NCBI RefSeq assembly: GCF_018446385.1
Contig: NC_055987.1
Span: forward strand, 83,571,418-83,635,417
Direction: 5' to 3'
Length of the DNA: 64,000 nt
Origin: Zingiber officinale
Taxonomy: Eukaryota; Streptophyta; Magnoliopsida; Zingiberales; Zingiberaceae
Position numbers and translations under genes: made by a program. Of this stretch, positions 46,768 to 58,328 are shown one piece after another (within the stretch, counting starts at the first letter, position 1; each line of letters opens with the position of its first letter). A model generated the notes under the pieces. That model was not told the DNA's origin and searched no databases. It worked only from the letters and a program-made list of their open reading frames with translations.

Positions 46768-48027
46768 CAAGTATGGAGACTTGGCACGGAAAAGTCCAAG
46801 TATGGAGACTTGGCACGGGAAAAGTCCAAGTATGGAAGCTTGGCATACGAAGTCGGAGAGGGCTCGGTAGCTCGTTCTCCGGACTAGGTCAGAGAGGGCT
46901 CGGTAGCTCGTTCTCTGGACCGGACGAAGTCGGAGAGGGCTTGGTAGCTCGTTCTCCGGACTAGGTCAGAGAGAGCTCGGTAGCTCGTTCTCTGGACCGG
47001 ACGAAGTCGGAGAGGGCCTCCAGAGCTCGCTCTCCTGACTCAGGCCGAGAGGGCTTAACTCGCTCTCCGGACCGTCGGAGAGGATCGGTAGCTCGCTCGA
47101 CTAGGCCGAGAGGGCTGAGCTCGCTCGTGACCGTAGGGTTTAGGTTGGGAGTTTAAACCCGGATCGGCCCGTGACCGATCCACGATACTACCGATCGATC
47201 CGCACCGATCAAGAACCGCTGTGGTATCGTGAGTTATTTGATCGGCCGAGACCGATCGAAGCAACAGAGGAAAAGGAGAGAAGGACCGATCGGTCCGTGG
47301 ACCGATCATACTCTTCCCGGACCGATCAGGATATGGTCTGATCGGTCCAGGCTTAGCCTGATCGGTCTGTGGACCGATCAGGGATCTCCTGGACCGATCA
47401 GGTGATCGGTCCAGGCATAGCCGTTGAGTCACAACGGCTATCTCCATCTTCTTCATAGAACTCTGTCGCTAGGTGAGCAGGTGCAGGTTATAAAGAGGTC
47501 GAGGGCTTCTATAGTGAATTGTTGCTTCTTCCTGGTTCCTTCTGCTCTTACTGAGCTTTGCTGAGCTCATACTTCTTGAAGCTTCGAGTGAGCTTCCTTC
47601 GGCTGGTTCAGCTGCTGTTGGGCATCCGTGAAGTTGTTGCTTCATTAACGGACTCCCGTCGACGAGAAGGCAAAGTGTTTTTACATTCGTATTGCTTTTT
47701 GTTTCTTGCTTTTTTTCTTGTACTCCTATCTTGCTGTTGCAAGTGATTGTGGCGAGGTTTCTCCACCCAGAAGGAGTTCATATTAGCCGGTTATCCGGGG
47801 TCTCATCCACCGACGGATTGATAGGCTTCGTCCACCTTACGGACACACCGAGGAGTAGGAGTATCATCTCCGAACCTCGTTACATCGCTGTGCTTGAGGT
47901 TTGATTTCTCCATTTACGTTTCTGTTGTTATTTTTCCGCTACGCTAACTTGATTTGTAGAAAGAAACGCAAATTTGAGGTCGGCTATTCACACCCCCCTC
48001 TCTAGCCGCTATCCAATGGTCCTAACA
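46768..48027 (+). repeat. Right terminal LTR of the block, second part
   Basis: Continues the tandem AAGTCCAAGTATGG repeats, then the AGCTCGTTCTCCGGACTAGG repeat (46850-47110), GATCGGTC...GACCGATC palindromes (47159-47417), a C/T-rich leader, and the end CACCCCCCTCTCTAGCC...GGTCCTAACA at 48027. With the part at 36582 it makes an LTR of about 1.9 kb in plus orientation. It is homologous to the left LTR of the block read on the other strand. Confidence 0.85.
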
Positions 48028-48309
48028 CTAACTACTATGACACTTCTGTTAGTTGATCATTCTTGTAGGTATCCTATGAGTATTGTTGAAGACGTGTTAG
48101 TAGAGGTGGGTGGTTGCATCATACCCACCAATTTTGTTATTTTAGACATGGAGGAGGATCCCAAGATTCCAATAATTCTGAGAAGACTTTTTCTTGAGAC
48201 TGTCGGAACTATTATTGATGTGAAAAATCATAAGCTATTTTTGGTTATTGGTAAGGAAAGGTTGGAATTTGGTTTATCTAAATCTCTAACCATGTCTCTT
48301 CCTTTTTAA
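48028..48309 (+). pseudogene. Athila-like protease, part 3
   Basis: Resumes the frame cut at 22895: TMTLLLVDHSCRYPMSIVED, VLVEVGGCIIPTNFVILDME, EDPKIPIILRRLFLETVG, the second half of the Athila-type aspartic protease (the ILRRLFLET block stands for the usual ILGRPFL). Ends SLTMSLPF and stop at 48309. No reverse transcriptase, RNase H or integrase follows. Confidence 0.88.
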
Positions 48310-48660
48310 GCAATTGTAGCGGGGTGGATGCCCATTCAATTGAGGAATAGAATTTTCATCCTCATGGGAGGCCGTCGAATGTAGTACATGATTCGACAAT
48401 AATTGGGAGAAGGCCCCCAACAAAGAATGAGAAGTACATTTGCCTTGCAAGGGCAAGAATGAAGGAAGAGTCAGTAACATGAACCCAAGGAGGGAAAGTC
48501 GTGCCTCCATGGGTATAATCCTTATTGATGGAGACGGGGTCGAGCTAAAGTCTTAAAATAAGTGCTTCTTGGGAGGCAATCTAAGGGTTCTTTTTAGTTA
48601 ATGCAATTTACAATTTCCTTTTATTAGCTAGTCTATCTTAGTGTTTCCTAATTTTGTTTT
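48310..48660 (+). other. Post-pol spacer of Athila-like element
   Basis: The phrase GTCGAGCTAAAGTCTTAAA...GCTTCTTGGGAGGCAATC (48540-48585) is the spacer normally found after the pol stop codon in Athila/Tat elements. Here it comes only about 230 bp after the protease, so nearly all of pol is deleted. Confidence 0.7.
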
Positions 48661-49374
48661 CAGGTTGTGAGCAACCTCCATGAGATGACCATGATCATCT
48701 CATGGGCATGGAGGCATCAGTAAAGTCAAAAAAGAGAAAACTCAGTTCTTATACACCCTACATAGCCGGTCGTGTGACTTCACACCACCGTATGAAGCTA
48801 GCGGAGAAGGAAAAGAATCAGGCCATGTGATATCACACGACCGTGTGGTCCTGGTAGAGAAAAAGAAGAACATGACCATGTGATTTCACACGACTGTGTG
48901 AACCTAGCTGAGAAGAAGAAGAACATGGTTGTGTGATTCCACACAGCCGTGTGAAGCTGGCAAAGAGGAAGCTGATACGACCCGTGTTAATCGACACGGC
49001 CAAAAGAAGGAAGAATCTGGCCATATCAATCGACACGACTGTGTGAAGAAGCCCTTGATTGAGCCGTGTCTTAAAGACATGGTCGTGCCGATGCCATGCC
49101 CGCCGCACCATCATCTCAAGATCACCTTCCTCAATCCTTTCTTCTCTCTAATCCTTTTTCTCCTCAATTCTACTTCATCCACCTCACACATCTAGATCTT
49201 AAACTCCTTTTCTCCAAGATTTAGAACAAGATCTAGATCCAAAATCTAACTTCAAATCCAAGAATCCCTCATTCTCTTCTCCTCTTTCTTCTTCCTTAAG
49301 ATCTACTTCTTCTTACAAGATCTCTCCTCCTTTTTCTTCAATAACTCACTATCCCTCACTCATCTTCTCATTAT
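48661..49374 (+). other. Spacer with CACACGACCGTGTG palindromes
   Basis: 48766-49090 has at least six units of the CACACGACCGTGTG kind, also present in the LTR at 17363-17545. 49101-49374 is C/T-rich leader-like sequence before the late ORF. Confidence 0.7.
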
Positions 49375-50274
49375 GTCACATCTTTTGAAAAGAATCCGAT
49401 GAGGAAGTGGTGTATCTAGAGGAGGAAAAGAATAGGGAGGGGACAAAGGTAAAGGAAAAGCTACATCAAAGGGCAAAGGTAAGAGGATTGCACACGACGA
49501 AGGTAACAACAATGAGTATCATATTATTTTTAGAAATGAAGAACATAAGTCTAGATATGATTCTCTTGTTGTTAGAAAGATTGTGTGAACTAGATATATG
49601 GATCTAACTACCATGGATATTTTACATATTAGGAATGATGTAGATTGGATGATTAGCACTTTTGATTGGAATGATATGATGTACACACATCTACCAACAT
49701 ATCCCCGCCTTGTCCTTAAATTTTTAAGTTCAATTGATGTCCACTTCTTTTCTGAAGATGATTATATTGGCAATATCAACTTTAGACTAATCAACAAAGA
49801 ATTTCAATGGGCATTTAGTGAGTTTAATAATTGTTTAAGCTTACCTACTGCTGGTTCTTGTAGATTTGATTTGACTTTTAATTGGAATGAGTTTTGGATC
49901 TCTATTACTGGGTCAAATAATCCTTATGAGTCCTCTAGAACTAAGGCTTCCCACATACAAAATCTCGTATTCAGATACCTTCATCGTGTAATAAGTAAAA
50001 CCATATTTGGTAGAGAGGATAATGACGGGGTAGTTTAAAAGGTGAAACTTTACTCTTTTGGGCAATGCTCAATAAAGTTGACTTTGATACTGGTTTCCAT
50101 TTTCTACAAACCCTTGTAAGAGCTAGGAAAGCTACCTCGAGGTTGATAGTCTTTGATAGATTAATCACCCAAATAGCTATAAATCTAGGTTGTGAACTTG
50201 ATGAGTTAGAAGTCATTCATGGCAACACCATAATCGATATTGATGCATGTCTTGCCATGAAAATGATTTGCTGA
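49375..50274 (+). pseudogene. Late ORF of Athila-like element
   Basis: Athila elements carry an ORF after pol (Athila ORF family, sometimes called env-like). Recognisable blocks: an N-terminal lysine/glycine-rich part, MYTHLPTYPRLVLKFLSSID, INFRLINKEFQWAFSEFNN, then KASHIQNLVFRYLHRVISKT, IFGREDNDGVV, and after a stop and frame change AMLNKVDFDTGFHF and DRLITQIAINLGCELDELE. The longest open parts are 49598-50038 and 50065-50274. Breaks: a stop near 49407, a stop near 49577 and a stop/frame change at about 50036. No membrane segment is evident. Function is unknown. Confidence 0.8.
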
Positions 50275-50282
50275 GATGAGAA

Positions 50283-51478
50283 TGTAGGATCGTAAAGCAC
50301 TAGAGGGGGGGGGGTGAATAGCGCACGTGACTAATTCATTCATTTTGAGTAAATATGTAGTGGAAAACAAAGATAGACAATGCAAACACCAAGAATTTAC
50401 TTGGTTTGGAACCTATGGTGACTCGTACTCTAAGGCCCGCACGTGAAAGTGCTTTCAATGGGCAATCACTAATTAATAAGAAAGATTACAAATAGAGTTT
50501 TACAAGTAATTATAAATTTAAAGAATATCGACAACTTTGTATAAGAAAATCTTTAGTAGAACGGTCGTCGGAGATTTCGGGTGTCGTAGAAGTGTTTTCT
50601 AAGCAACTCGAAGAAGCGAAAGTCGTTCATTGTATTGTTGTGAAGCTCCTGATCGAAGCCTACTTTTATAGGTTGTCTGGGTGCTCGAAACCCCTCCGGG
50701 CGCCTGAACCACGTGGCTTGGCCACTCCGCGAGCTCCACATCATCTTGGTAATAACTTTTGAGTTCCAGGCGCCCAGACCGACTCCGAGCACCCGGACCC
50801 CTTCCCGGCGCCTGGACCCCTTCCCGGCGCTCGGACCCCTTCCGGGCACTTGGACCAGCTTTTTTCAGCCCCTTATTTTCTATAAAATAAAGTTAGTCCA
50901 GGCAAAAATAATATATCTAAACTGAAATTTGACAGTCTCTAACTGTCCGATTCTGACTTTGAGTTTCTTCAAAACTCTAGGTCGAACCAACGCCTACTGT
51001 TTCCTCTTCAGGAAACATGTCCTCGCCTACATCTCAGGAGAAGTTACCTGTTGCCAGACTGATCTTCCAAACCGACTGGACTTTTGCTCAGCGCTCAAGG
51101 CTTTCGATCTTCATGCTGGACGCCCGCTCCATGACATGTTCAGATTTCCACCCGGTCCGCGACCACCAGGATTTCAACCTAGAGTCCCCAACTCTAGGAT
51201 TTTTCCTAAAGCGCTCGACCTGCCAAGACTTTTTGCTTAGGGTTACATCCCCTAGGACCTAGGGTTATCACCCCCTAGGGGTTTCCATCTGCCTAACCGC
51301 AACTAGAACTTTTCATCACCTAGGGTTAACACCCCCTAGGATTTTCCACGTGCCTAGAATCCACTAGGACTTTCCTACAATCTCAATCAACCTTGTTAGA
51401 TCACAAGACAACTTAACTTTGGATCATTTGACATAATCAAAACTCAGGTTCGATTGTCTGGTGCTCCCTGCACCAACG
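50283..51478 (-). repeat. 3' LTR of a Sirevirus-like element, minus orientation
   Basis: 1196 bp. On the minus strand it starts GTTGGTGCAGGGAGCACC (first base lost to a change) and ends TTTACGATCCTACA at 50283. GGGCGCC-type palindromes at about 50690-50840. A polypurine tract lies to its right (51479-51493), so the element extends rightward and was cut by the plus-strand LTR at 51688. It interrupts the Athila-like element at 50282; the left target bases are GAGAA. Confidence 0.82.
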
Positions 51479-51687
51479 ATCTCCCCATTTTTTATTATGG
51501 CAACATGGTTCAAAGTTAAGTAAAATATAACAATAATTAAGGAATTTTAGCATGAGCATAAATACAATGATTTGTAAAAAAAACTTTATGCTCCCTCTTT
51601 CATAACAATTATGTTTCACTTAACTTTAACCCCTCTCTCCCCCTTTGACATATATCAAAAAGAAAATAAGTAGAGAGAAGGTTGTTT
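51479..51687 (-). other. Remnant 3' internal region with polypurine tract
   Basis: Minus-strand AAAAAATGGGGAGAT beside the LTR, then AT-rich non-coding sequence with a second purine tract (AAAGGGGGAGAGAGGGG near 51630-51646). Cut by the LTR at 51688. Confidence 0.75.
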
Positions 51688-52163
51688 TGTTGGTGCGGGA
51701 AGCATCTAACGATCGAACCTGAGTTTTGATAATGGCAAAGGATTCAAAGTTAAGGTGTGTTGTGATCTAACATGTTGAATGAGTATTTCAGGAAAAGTCC
51801 TAACTGCGGTTAGGCAGGTGAAAAACCCTAGGGGGTGGTAACCCTAGGTCCTAGGGGGTGGAAACCCTAGGTGGAGAAAAGTCCTAGCTGCGGTTAGACA
51901 AAGGGAAAAACCCTAGGGGGTGGTAACCCTAGGTCATAGGGGGTGGTAACCCTATGCGGAAAGTCTTGGCAGATCGGTGGCTTCAGGCAAAAGTCCTAGG
52001 GGGTGGTAACCCTAGGTGGAAAGTCCTGGTGTCGCGAACCAGGTGAAAGTCTGGACTAGCCGGGAAGCGGATGTCCAGCAGAAAGTCCGGAAGCGTCGAA
52101 TGCTGAGCAAAAGTCCAGTCGATCTGGAGGATCGCACTGGCAACAGGTAAATCTTCTGAGTGG
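51688..52163 (+). repeat. LTR of plus-strand Sirevirus-like element, first part
   Basis: Starts TGTTGGTGCGGGAAGCATC and is homologous to the inverse of the LTR at 50283-51478. Contains tandem CCTAGGGGGTGGTAACCCTA units (51820-52015). Interrupted by the Tekay-like element at 52164 and continues at 62926. Confidence 0.85.
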
Positions 52164-55100
52164 TGTGAGATCTCGGAAAAATTTAAATAAATAAGGTTAT
52201 TTGGGAAATAGCCTTATAGAATTTTTCAGGAATTTTTAGAAATTTTCTGGGAATTTTTCGGAGCTCGTACGGAGGGTTTTGAGGGGATAAACTTTGGGCT
52301 CGGATAAAGCCTGTTTAGGATACTCGTTTAAGTGAGGAAATGTGTTAATATATAAATTCATTTCCTTTATTTCTTTTCTCCCCCAAACCCCATCGCCGAT
52401 TCACCCGACTCTTCACCCAACCCGAACACCTTCTTCCCCGATCTCCCCAACTCCTCTCGACCTCTCTTTCTCTCGGACGAAGCACAGCCGGGGGTTCCAG
52501 TGATCGTCGACCTCGACGGAAACTAGTGGGGTCACCGGAGCTTGACGGTGCCGAGGAGCTGGATCTGATCAGGGGGTTCTGTCCGGCGGATTTGGAAGCC
52601 GATCTCCTCCTACGCGACCCTCTCCTTCCTCGATCTCTCTAGCCTTCGTCGCCGATCCCGAGGAACTCATCGCTGGATCTCGACGGTGCCAAGGAAGACC
52701 GGGCTGCCTTCGGCCGAAGGGTCTCTGCTCCGGTGGTGCTTGCGGCCGATCGCCGAAGGTGCGGCGGCTAGGGCACGGTGAAGGACCAGATCTTGCGTCG
52801 ACTCCCAACCAATCGCCTACCGAAGCTTGGAGAGGTGCCCTAGTCCGGATCTGTATCACTCGATCGCCGGCGTGGGTAAGCCAGCCTTAACCGAAAGCCC
52901 CTCTTCTGAAATTGCCTCTTGATTCATCACTGGATCCTTGTTGATTCAAGGGTTTAGCTAGATTAGGGTTCTTCTTTTGGATTTGAATCTTCTTGTGCTG
53001 GATTCTTCTCTGATCGAATTGGTCATCTTATTGTGGTTGGTTTAGGTTTTGGTTGGAGATGATGGGATCAATTGAGTTGCCGAGCAAAGGCTTGAAGGTT
53101 TATTGTGTGATCCATGATCTCCATTGATTGAACCCTTCTTGATCCGATCAGGAGGTGAGGTCTGTGCTTGCTGTGGAGTTTCTTTGGTTCCGGCAGCTAC
53201 TCCATCGAGCAGAACACTTTGTTCCAGCATCAATAGGGGGCTGTGAGGTTAAGGTATGGTGTAGGATTTTTGATTGGGTAGTAGATCATCATGTAGTTTG
53301 GTTATTTTAGATGGTTATGCCTGTTGTGGATGAATTAGGGTTATGTTGATTGTGATTAGATTTAATTGCTTAGATTAAACTAATGGAATGATTAGGGTTA
53401 AGACAATTAACCCTAGTCAACTATTGGATTTAATCTAAGATTGGATTTCTAATCTAATTGGTGATTAGGGATTAGGTAACTAATCTTATTTAACCATTAG
53501 ATTTAATTATGTAGATTGAGGTTGTGATTAGGGCTTTGCCCTAATTTAGGTTTAGGGATTTTATTTAGCTATTCATTTGGATTTAGCTAAATAAAATATA
53601 TATATATTGTTTGATTGACACAGGACTCTGATTAGAGACAGGCGTCTCGACCTTGGATTGCTTGATTGTACCTTCTATTGGAGGCGGGTACCCTCTGACT
53701 TATCTTTTGATAATGTCTTATGATATGTGTAGCTTATATATATTTACTAGTGGTAGATAGTAGATTATTCTCCCCCTTGGTCTTAGCTAGTTGATACCTA
53801 TCACATGCTTCATCCGCTAGTTGCTTTACTTCAGGATTGGATATTCTATCTCTTGCCATGTGTATATATGTTCATAGAGATGCATATCTATAGTGCTCTA
53901 CTCTACTGGATTAGTTGCTTTACATGTGTGATACATGCTCTTGGATTCATGATACTTACATCATTGTTATATGTGATGTCTTTGGATTTATGCTGTTTAT
54001 ATCATGGTTATATATATGCGTTTACCTTTTGGGCACACACATATACGGAGGAGGCTATGTTCAGGTATGACATACTGTAGCCGCATGCACCATATTGCAT
54101 GATTGCATGCTGGGCGATTGATGACTCCATTATTGTTAAGCTCGTCGGCCGGCTACATGGACCCGCACACAACGTGTTCACTGCATGGGTAGTGGCACAA
54201 GACTCGGTGTGTAGGGTAGATTGCCCGGTGGTGCTCCGCTAGGACGGTCATGGGTAGCGTGACAGGAGCGTGGTAGCACGCCGGGGTCTCTCCCCGTCAT
54301 TGTGTACTGGGAGATGAGAGCATTGCGCTCCCTCACTATGTTTGAGGTAGGAGGATAGGTGTACTCCGACAGCATCCCGTCCACTCAGTCACTCATCAGG
54401 GGTAGTGACGGCAGAGTGCACGGTTGTCACAGCCCTACCCACTCGGTCTCGCCATTGTGTGTGAGATAGCTGACTGGCAGTAGGGGTGACCAGGACATGT
54501 CATTTGCATCATATGCCTAGATTGCATTATTTGTGATTGATGCATTTTGGTGATTTCATATGATTGACATGCATACAGGTTATATGCTTTTGCTCTGACT
54601 ATTTTTATCTGTGTATGCTCACAGTCATTCGCCCGAGCCTCGCAGGTGAGTACAGTTTATTTCAGTTATGCACTTTTTATATTCTTGCAGTATATTGTAT
54701 TGCATGCTTATTGTTGGTTACTGCAGTTTATTTAGTCTTGCATACCTGTTATACTTAGGAGACTGTACTATATAGATTGTATGGTTAGAGAACTGTACTA
54801 TTGATCATATGGTTTAGGAGACTGTACCTTAGGTTTTTACTGGTGGATATATATTGCTGTACATGTCTATTGGTTTACCAGCTGAGTTCTTTGAACTCAC
54901 CCCGTTGTTACTATTTTTCAGGTTGAGGCCGTCAGGAGAGATTCCATTCGCTAGCCCCTTTGTCGCGAGGATTTTCTTTGTCGGATTTATTCTGCTTTTG
55001 CATCTTAAATACTTGTATTGTGGGTTGTATTGTGGACATTGAACATTCGGGTTTACTACTATTGTTTTCCGCTGCAGATATTTTCATTACTTCGTGGATT

Positions 55101-55369
55101 TGGTTTTCTTCGATGTAGTGGAGTAGGATGTGTACATATATTTTCGAGATTTTATATCGTCTTTCCTTATTAAACTGCGTGGATTGATTATATGTTGAAT
55201 TATGTGGAATGTTGATATAAACTGCGTGGCTTGTTCTTTTGTATTGTATTATTCCGGCCGTGTGTGGCCGAGGTATGGAGATATATGTATACTGAGCTTC
55301 ATATTGTCCGTCGTACAGGGGAGATGCTGCCGAAATTTCTTCGGACAGGGACTACCTGGGGGCGTGACA
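52164..55369 (+). repeat. 5' LTR of Tekay-like element
   Basis: 3206 bp, TGTGAGATCTCGG to GGGGGCGTGACA. It has a GC-rich leader (52380-52880) and a stretch of dinucleotide TATATATATAT near 53600. Differences to the 3' LTR are few, concentrated at 53810-54530. Confidence 0.96.
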
Positions 55370-55374
55370 ATTTT

Positions 55375-55386
55375 TGGTATCAGAGC
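55375..55386 (+). other. Primer-binding site, tRNA-iMet type
   Basis: TGGTATCAGAGC, exact match, five bases after the LTR end. Confidence 0.95.
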
Positions 55387-55617
55387 AGTTCTGATACTGG
55401 TTCTTACGAGTTTTGCGTGCGTATCTGGATATTTCGGATTGTACGGATTTTCGTCGATTTTATCGTTTCGGAATTCCGAGGTATTTTGACGCGGTTTTAT
55501 TGGTTCTATTTGGGGGCTATGCAGCGACAGGATATCTCCAGACGGCAATAGGTAAATCAGGTAATTTTATAGTTTTCATACCTGTAGTGATATCTGTATA
55601 ACATTTTTTTTACATAT

Positions 55618-56323
55618 ATGATACGTGTTCTAGTACTTAAACGTGGTCGCGCATGTATGAGGGCGATCGATTCTCTAGAGACAGAGTCTCCAGAGAGTTC
55701 TGTTAGGGTTGAGCCTGTCCGTCAGGGATAGACTCCTCAGGGTATTGTGACCACGTTAGACTGTCAGATCCTGACGGTTCCGACTTCAGAGGTACCTACC
55801 TCGCCTGTACCGCCAGTAGTACCTACAGGGTACTCGGCACCTTCTCTAGCCGTGCCTACTGCGTACTCGGTACCACCACGGACATCTGTGCTGGTTACTA
55901 CATACCGGTTACATCTTACCCGGTACCGCCCATCGTACCTTTAGTCGTCCCTACTTATGCCTACTCTGTCGTTCCACTAGTGGTTCCTACCCTGTTTATG
56001 TGGCAGCACCAGTGGTACCTCTTCCAACCTATCCATCAGTACCACCCATAAGATCAACTCCAGTGATTCTGCCCAGTACCGCAGCGATATCTACGGATAT
56101 GGTTGTGGCACGAGCATGGATCCCAGCCTTGGCGGAGTTGGTGAAAAGCCAATTCACGCCATTTCGCGGGGAGACTGATCCGAGCGTGGCTCAATCTTGG
56201 ATAGAGTCTATGGAGCGGACATTCTTTTACATGGCCTGCTCCGAGTGGGAGAAGGTTGAGCTGGCTGCTTACCACTTACGAGACGGGGCAGAGATCTGGT
56301 GGGACACAGCGCTCGATTATAGG
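55618..56323 (+). pseudogene. Chromovirus gag, truncated
   Basis: Pieces of a gag N-terminus rich in proline, valine and threonine (55747-55944), then in 56000-56326 the start of the retrotransposon gag domain: [40 protein letters not shown] and WWDTALDYR. The frame then stops; the rest of the capsid domain and the zinc knuckle are deleted, and protease sequence follows within about 20 bases. The N-terminal part has stops (for example after VRQG). Confidence 0.88.
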
Positions 56324-57072
56324 TGAGCAGCCTGTTATATATACGAGATTTATGAGAGAGATTGGTAGACTACCTTCTTGTAGACCGCGACGACTGACCG
56401 TCTCCTTACCATCTGGTGATACCTTGGATGTCACTCAGGAGGTCAGAGGTTGTCCGTTAGATTTTGGTAGCATCATACTCACCGTAGATTTGTTAGTACT
56501 GGAGATGGTCGAGTTCGATATTATCCTGGGTATGGATTGGCTGTCTGCTTATCATGCCACAGTTGATTGCCAGAAGAGGGTGGTTACGTTTCGACCTCCG
56601 AACCAACCCTCTTGGGATTTCACTGGCATCAGAGACGATGGGATATCGACCATTTCTGCGATACAGGCGCAGAAACTGCTATCACATGGGTGTCAGGGAT
56701 TTCTATTATCTTTGATTAATACTGACGACAGCAGTAGCCCTCAGCTCTCAGACGTTCCAGTGGTCCGAGAGTATCCAGACGTCTTTCCAGACGAGTTACC
56801 AGGTTTGCCTCCTCGAAGGCAAGTGGAGTTTGCTATTGAGCTGATTCCAGGGACTGCACCAGCATCGAAAGCTCCGTATCGTATGGCACCGAAAGAGTTG
56901 GACGAACTAAAGGTCCAACTCCAGGAGTTATTAGATAGGGGATTTATTCGCCCTAGTGTATCTCCGTGGGGGTCTCCAGTACTATTCGTCAAGAAGAAGG
57001 ATGGTACTCTGAGGTTGTGCATCGATTATAGGCAGCTGAATGCAGTGACTATCAGATACATCAGTGTATTCT
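56324..57072 (+). pseudogene. Chromovirus protease remnant and reverse transcriptase N-terminus
   Basis: After the gag deletion the frame shows the protease C-terminal half ([39 protein letters not shown]), but the D-[ST]-G catalytic block is missing. It continues through [20 protein letters not shown] into reverse transcriptase with [40 protein letters not shown] and [16 protein letters not shown]. There a small deletion and frame change near 57050-57070 ends the frame. Confidence 0.9.
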
Positions 57073-57744
57073 AAGATTGATCTGCGGTCTGGATATCATC
57101 AGCTGAGAGTTAGAGATTCTGATATTCAGAAGACAGCTTTCCGCACCAGATACGGACATTACGAGTTTTTGGTAATGTCATTTGGGCTTACCAATGCTCC
57201 TGCAGTATTTATGGATCTGATGAACCGTATCTTTCTGGAGTATCTAGATCAGTTTGTTATTGTGTTTATCGATGATATATTGATCTATTCACGTTCCGAG
57301 GAGGAACATGCGCAGCACCTTCGCATAGTCTTGGAGACTCTTCGACGACATCATCTGTATGCGAAGTTCAGCAAGTGCTCATTTTGGCTTCCCTTAGTTG
57401 ATTTTCTGGGACATGTGGTGTCTAGCCGTGGTATTTCTGTAGATCCTCAGAAGATCGAGGCTATCACTAGCTGGGAGCAGCCGAAGTCAGTCCAGGAGAT
57501 CCGTAGTTTCTTGGGCTTGGCTGGATATTACCGACTATTCGTTGAGGGTTTCTCCAGCATTGCTATGCCATTGACACGTCTGACTAGGAAAGGCGTGAAG
57601 TTCACATGGTCAGAGGCTTGTGAGACCAGCTTCCAGGAGCTGAAGCGGAGATTAGTATCAGCACCAGTTTTAGTTTTACCTTCTGGTGATGACAGATTCG
57701 TACTTTACACAACGCATCTCTTCAGGGCTTGGGCACTGTTTTGA
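57064..57744 (+). pseudogene. Chromovirus reverse transcriptase, catalytic part
   Basis: Starts [17 protein letters not shown] after the break. Contains [20 protein letters not shown] and the catalytic [11 protein letters not shown] (57268-57300), then [20 protein letters not shown] and the thumb/connection [20 protein letters not shown]. About 20 codons between LNAVTIR and YSKID are missing compared with the family. A one-base loss near 57708 (YTTHLFR in place of the RNase H start) shifts the frame into the next segment. Confidence 0.93.
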
Positions 57745-58232
57745 TGCAGCACGGTAGGGTAGTCTCCTATGCTTCTCGTCAATTGAAGGAGCATGAGAAG
57801 AACTACCCAGTACATGATTTAGAGCTAGCCGCTATTATCTTTGCTTTGAAGATTTGGCGACATCATCTTTATGGTATTACTTTTGAGATTCTTACTGATC
57901 ATAAGAGTCTCAAATATATTTTTACGCAGAAGGAACTCAATCTCCGACAGAGGAGATGGATGGAGTTCCTGAAGGACTATGATTGTACTATTAGCTACCA
58001 TCCGGGTAAAGCTAATGTGGTTGCTGATGCACTTAGCAGGAAGTCCAGAGGGACTTTAACTTGTCACCGAGTTTTAGTCACGGACTTGATTCAGGGATTC
58101 TCCGAGTTGGGCCTTGAGGAGCAGGGACGGACAGAGCAGGGTATTCTTGTTACCATGGTTGCTCAGTCGTCGATCAGGATGAGGATTCGAGAGGCCCAGG
58201 CCGGAGATCAGCATTTACAGTTCATTAGCAGC
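57729..58232 (+). pseudogene. Chromovirus RNase H
   Basis: Frame-shifted continuation: [38 protein letters not shown] (catalytic E), [20 protein letters not shown] (catalytic D) and [12 protein letters not shown] (catalytic D). The first catalytic aspartate lies in the shifted part just upstream. The frame ends at a TAG (about 58233-58235); integrase begins about 95 bases on. Confidence 0.92.
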
Positions 58233-58328
58233 TAGATAGCTTCCGGACAGCAGACCGAGTTTACACGAGATGACGAAGGTATTGTTTATTTCTGAGGCAG
58301 ATTATGTGTACCTCAGTCTCACCCGGTC

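Larger units (their letters stand above)
22896..48027. mobile_element. 25.1-kb composite block with inverted terminal LTRs
   Basis: The block is bounded by TGTTAGGATC at 22896 and GGTCCTAACA at 48027 and flanked by CTAAC on both sides (22891-22895, 48028-48032). Removing it with one copy of the duplication joins KNFKLT to TMTLLLVDHS in one frame of the Athila protease. Left: a minus-strand Sirevirus-like element (22896 to about 36570). Right: a plus-oriented LTR (about 36582-48027). Two later elements lie inside. The terminal LTRs are inverted to each other and clearly diverged. Confidence 0.85.

Noticed and set aside
52569-52859. 96-codon minus-strand frame, repeated identically at 60116-60406
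   Set aside because: It lies in the GC-rich leader of both Tekay-like LTRs and runs antisense to the element. The same holds for the frame at 22058-22264 in the solo LTR.
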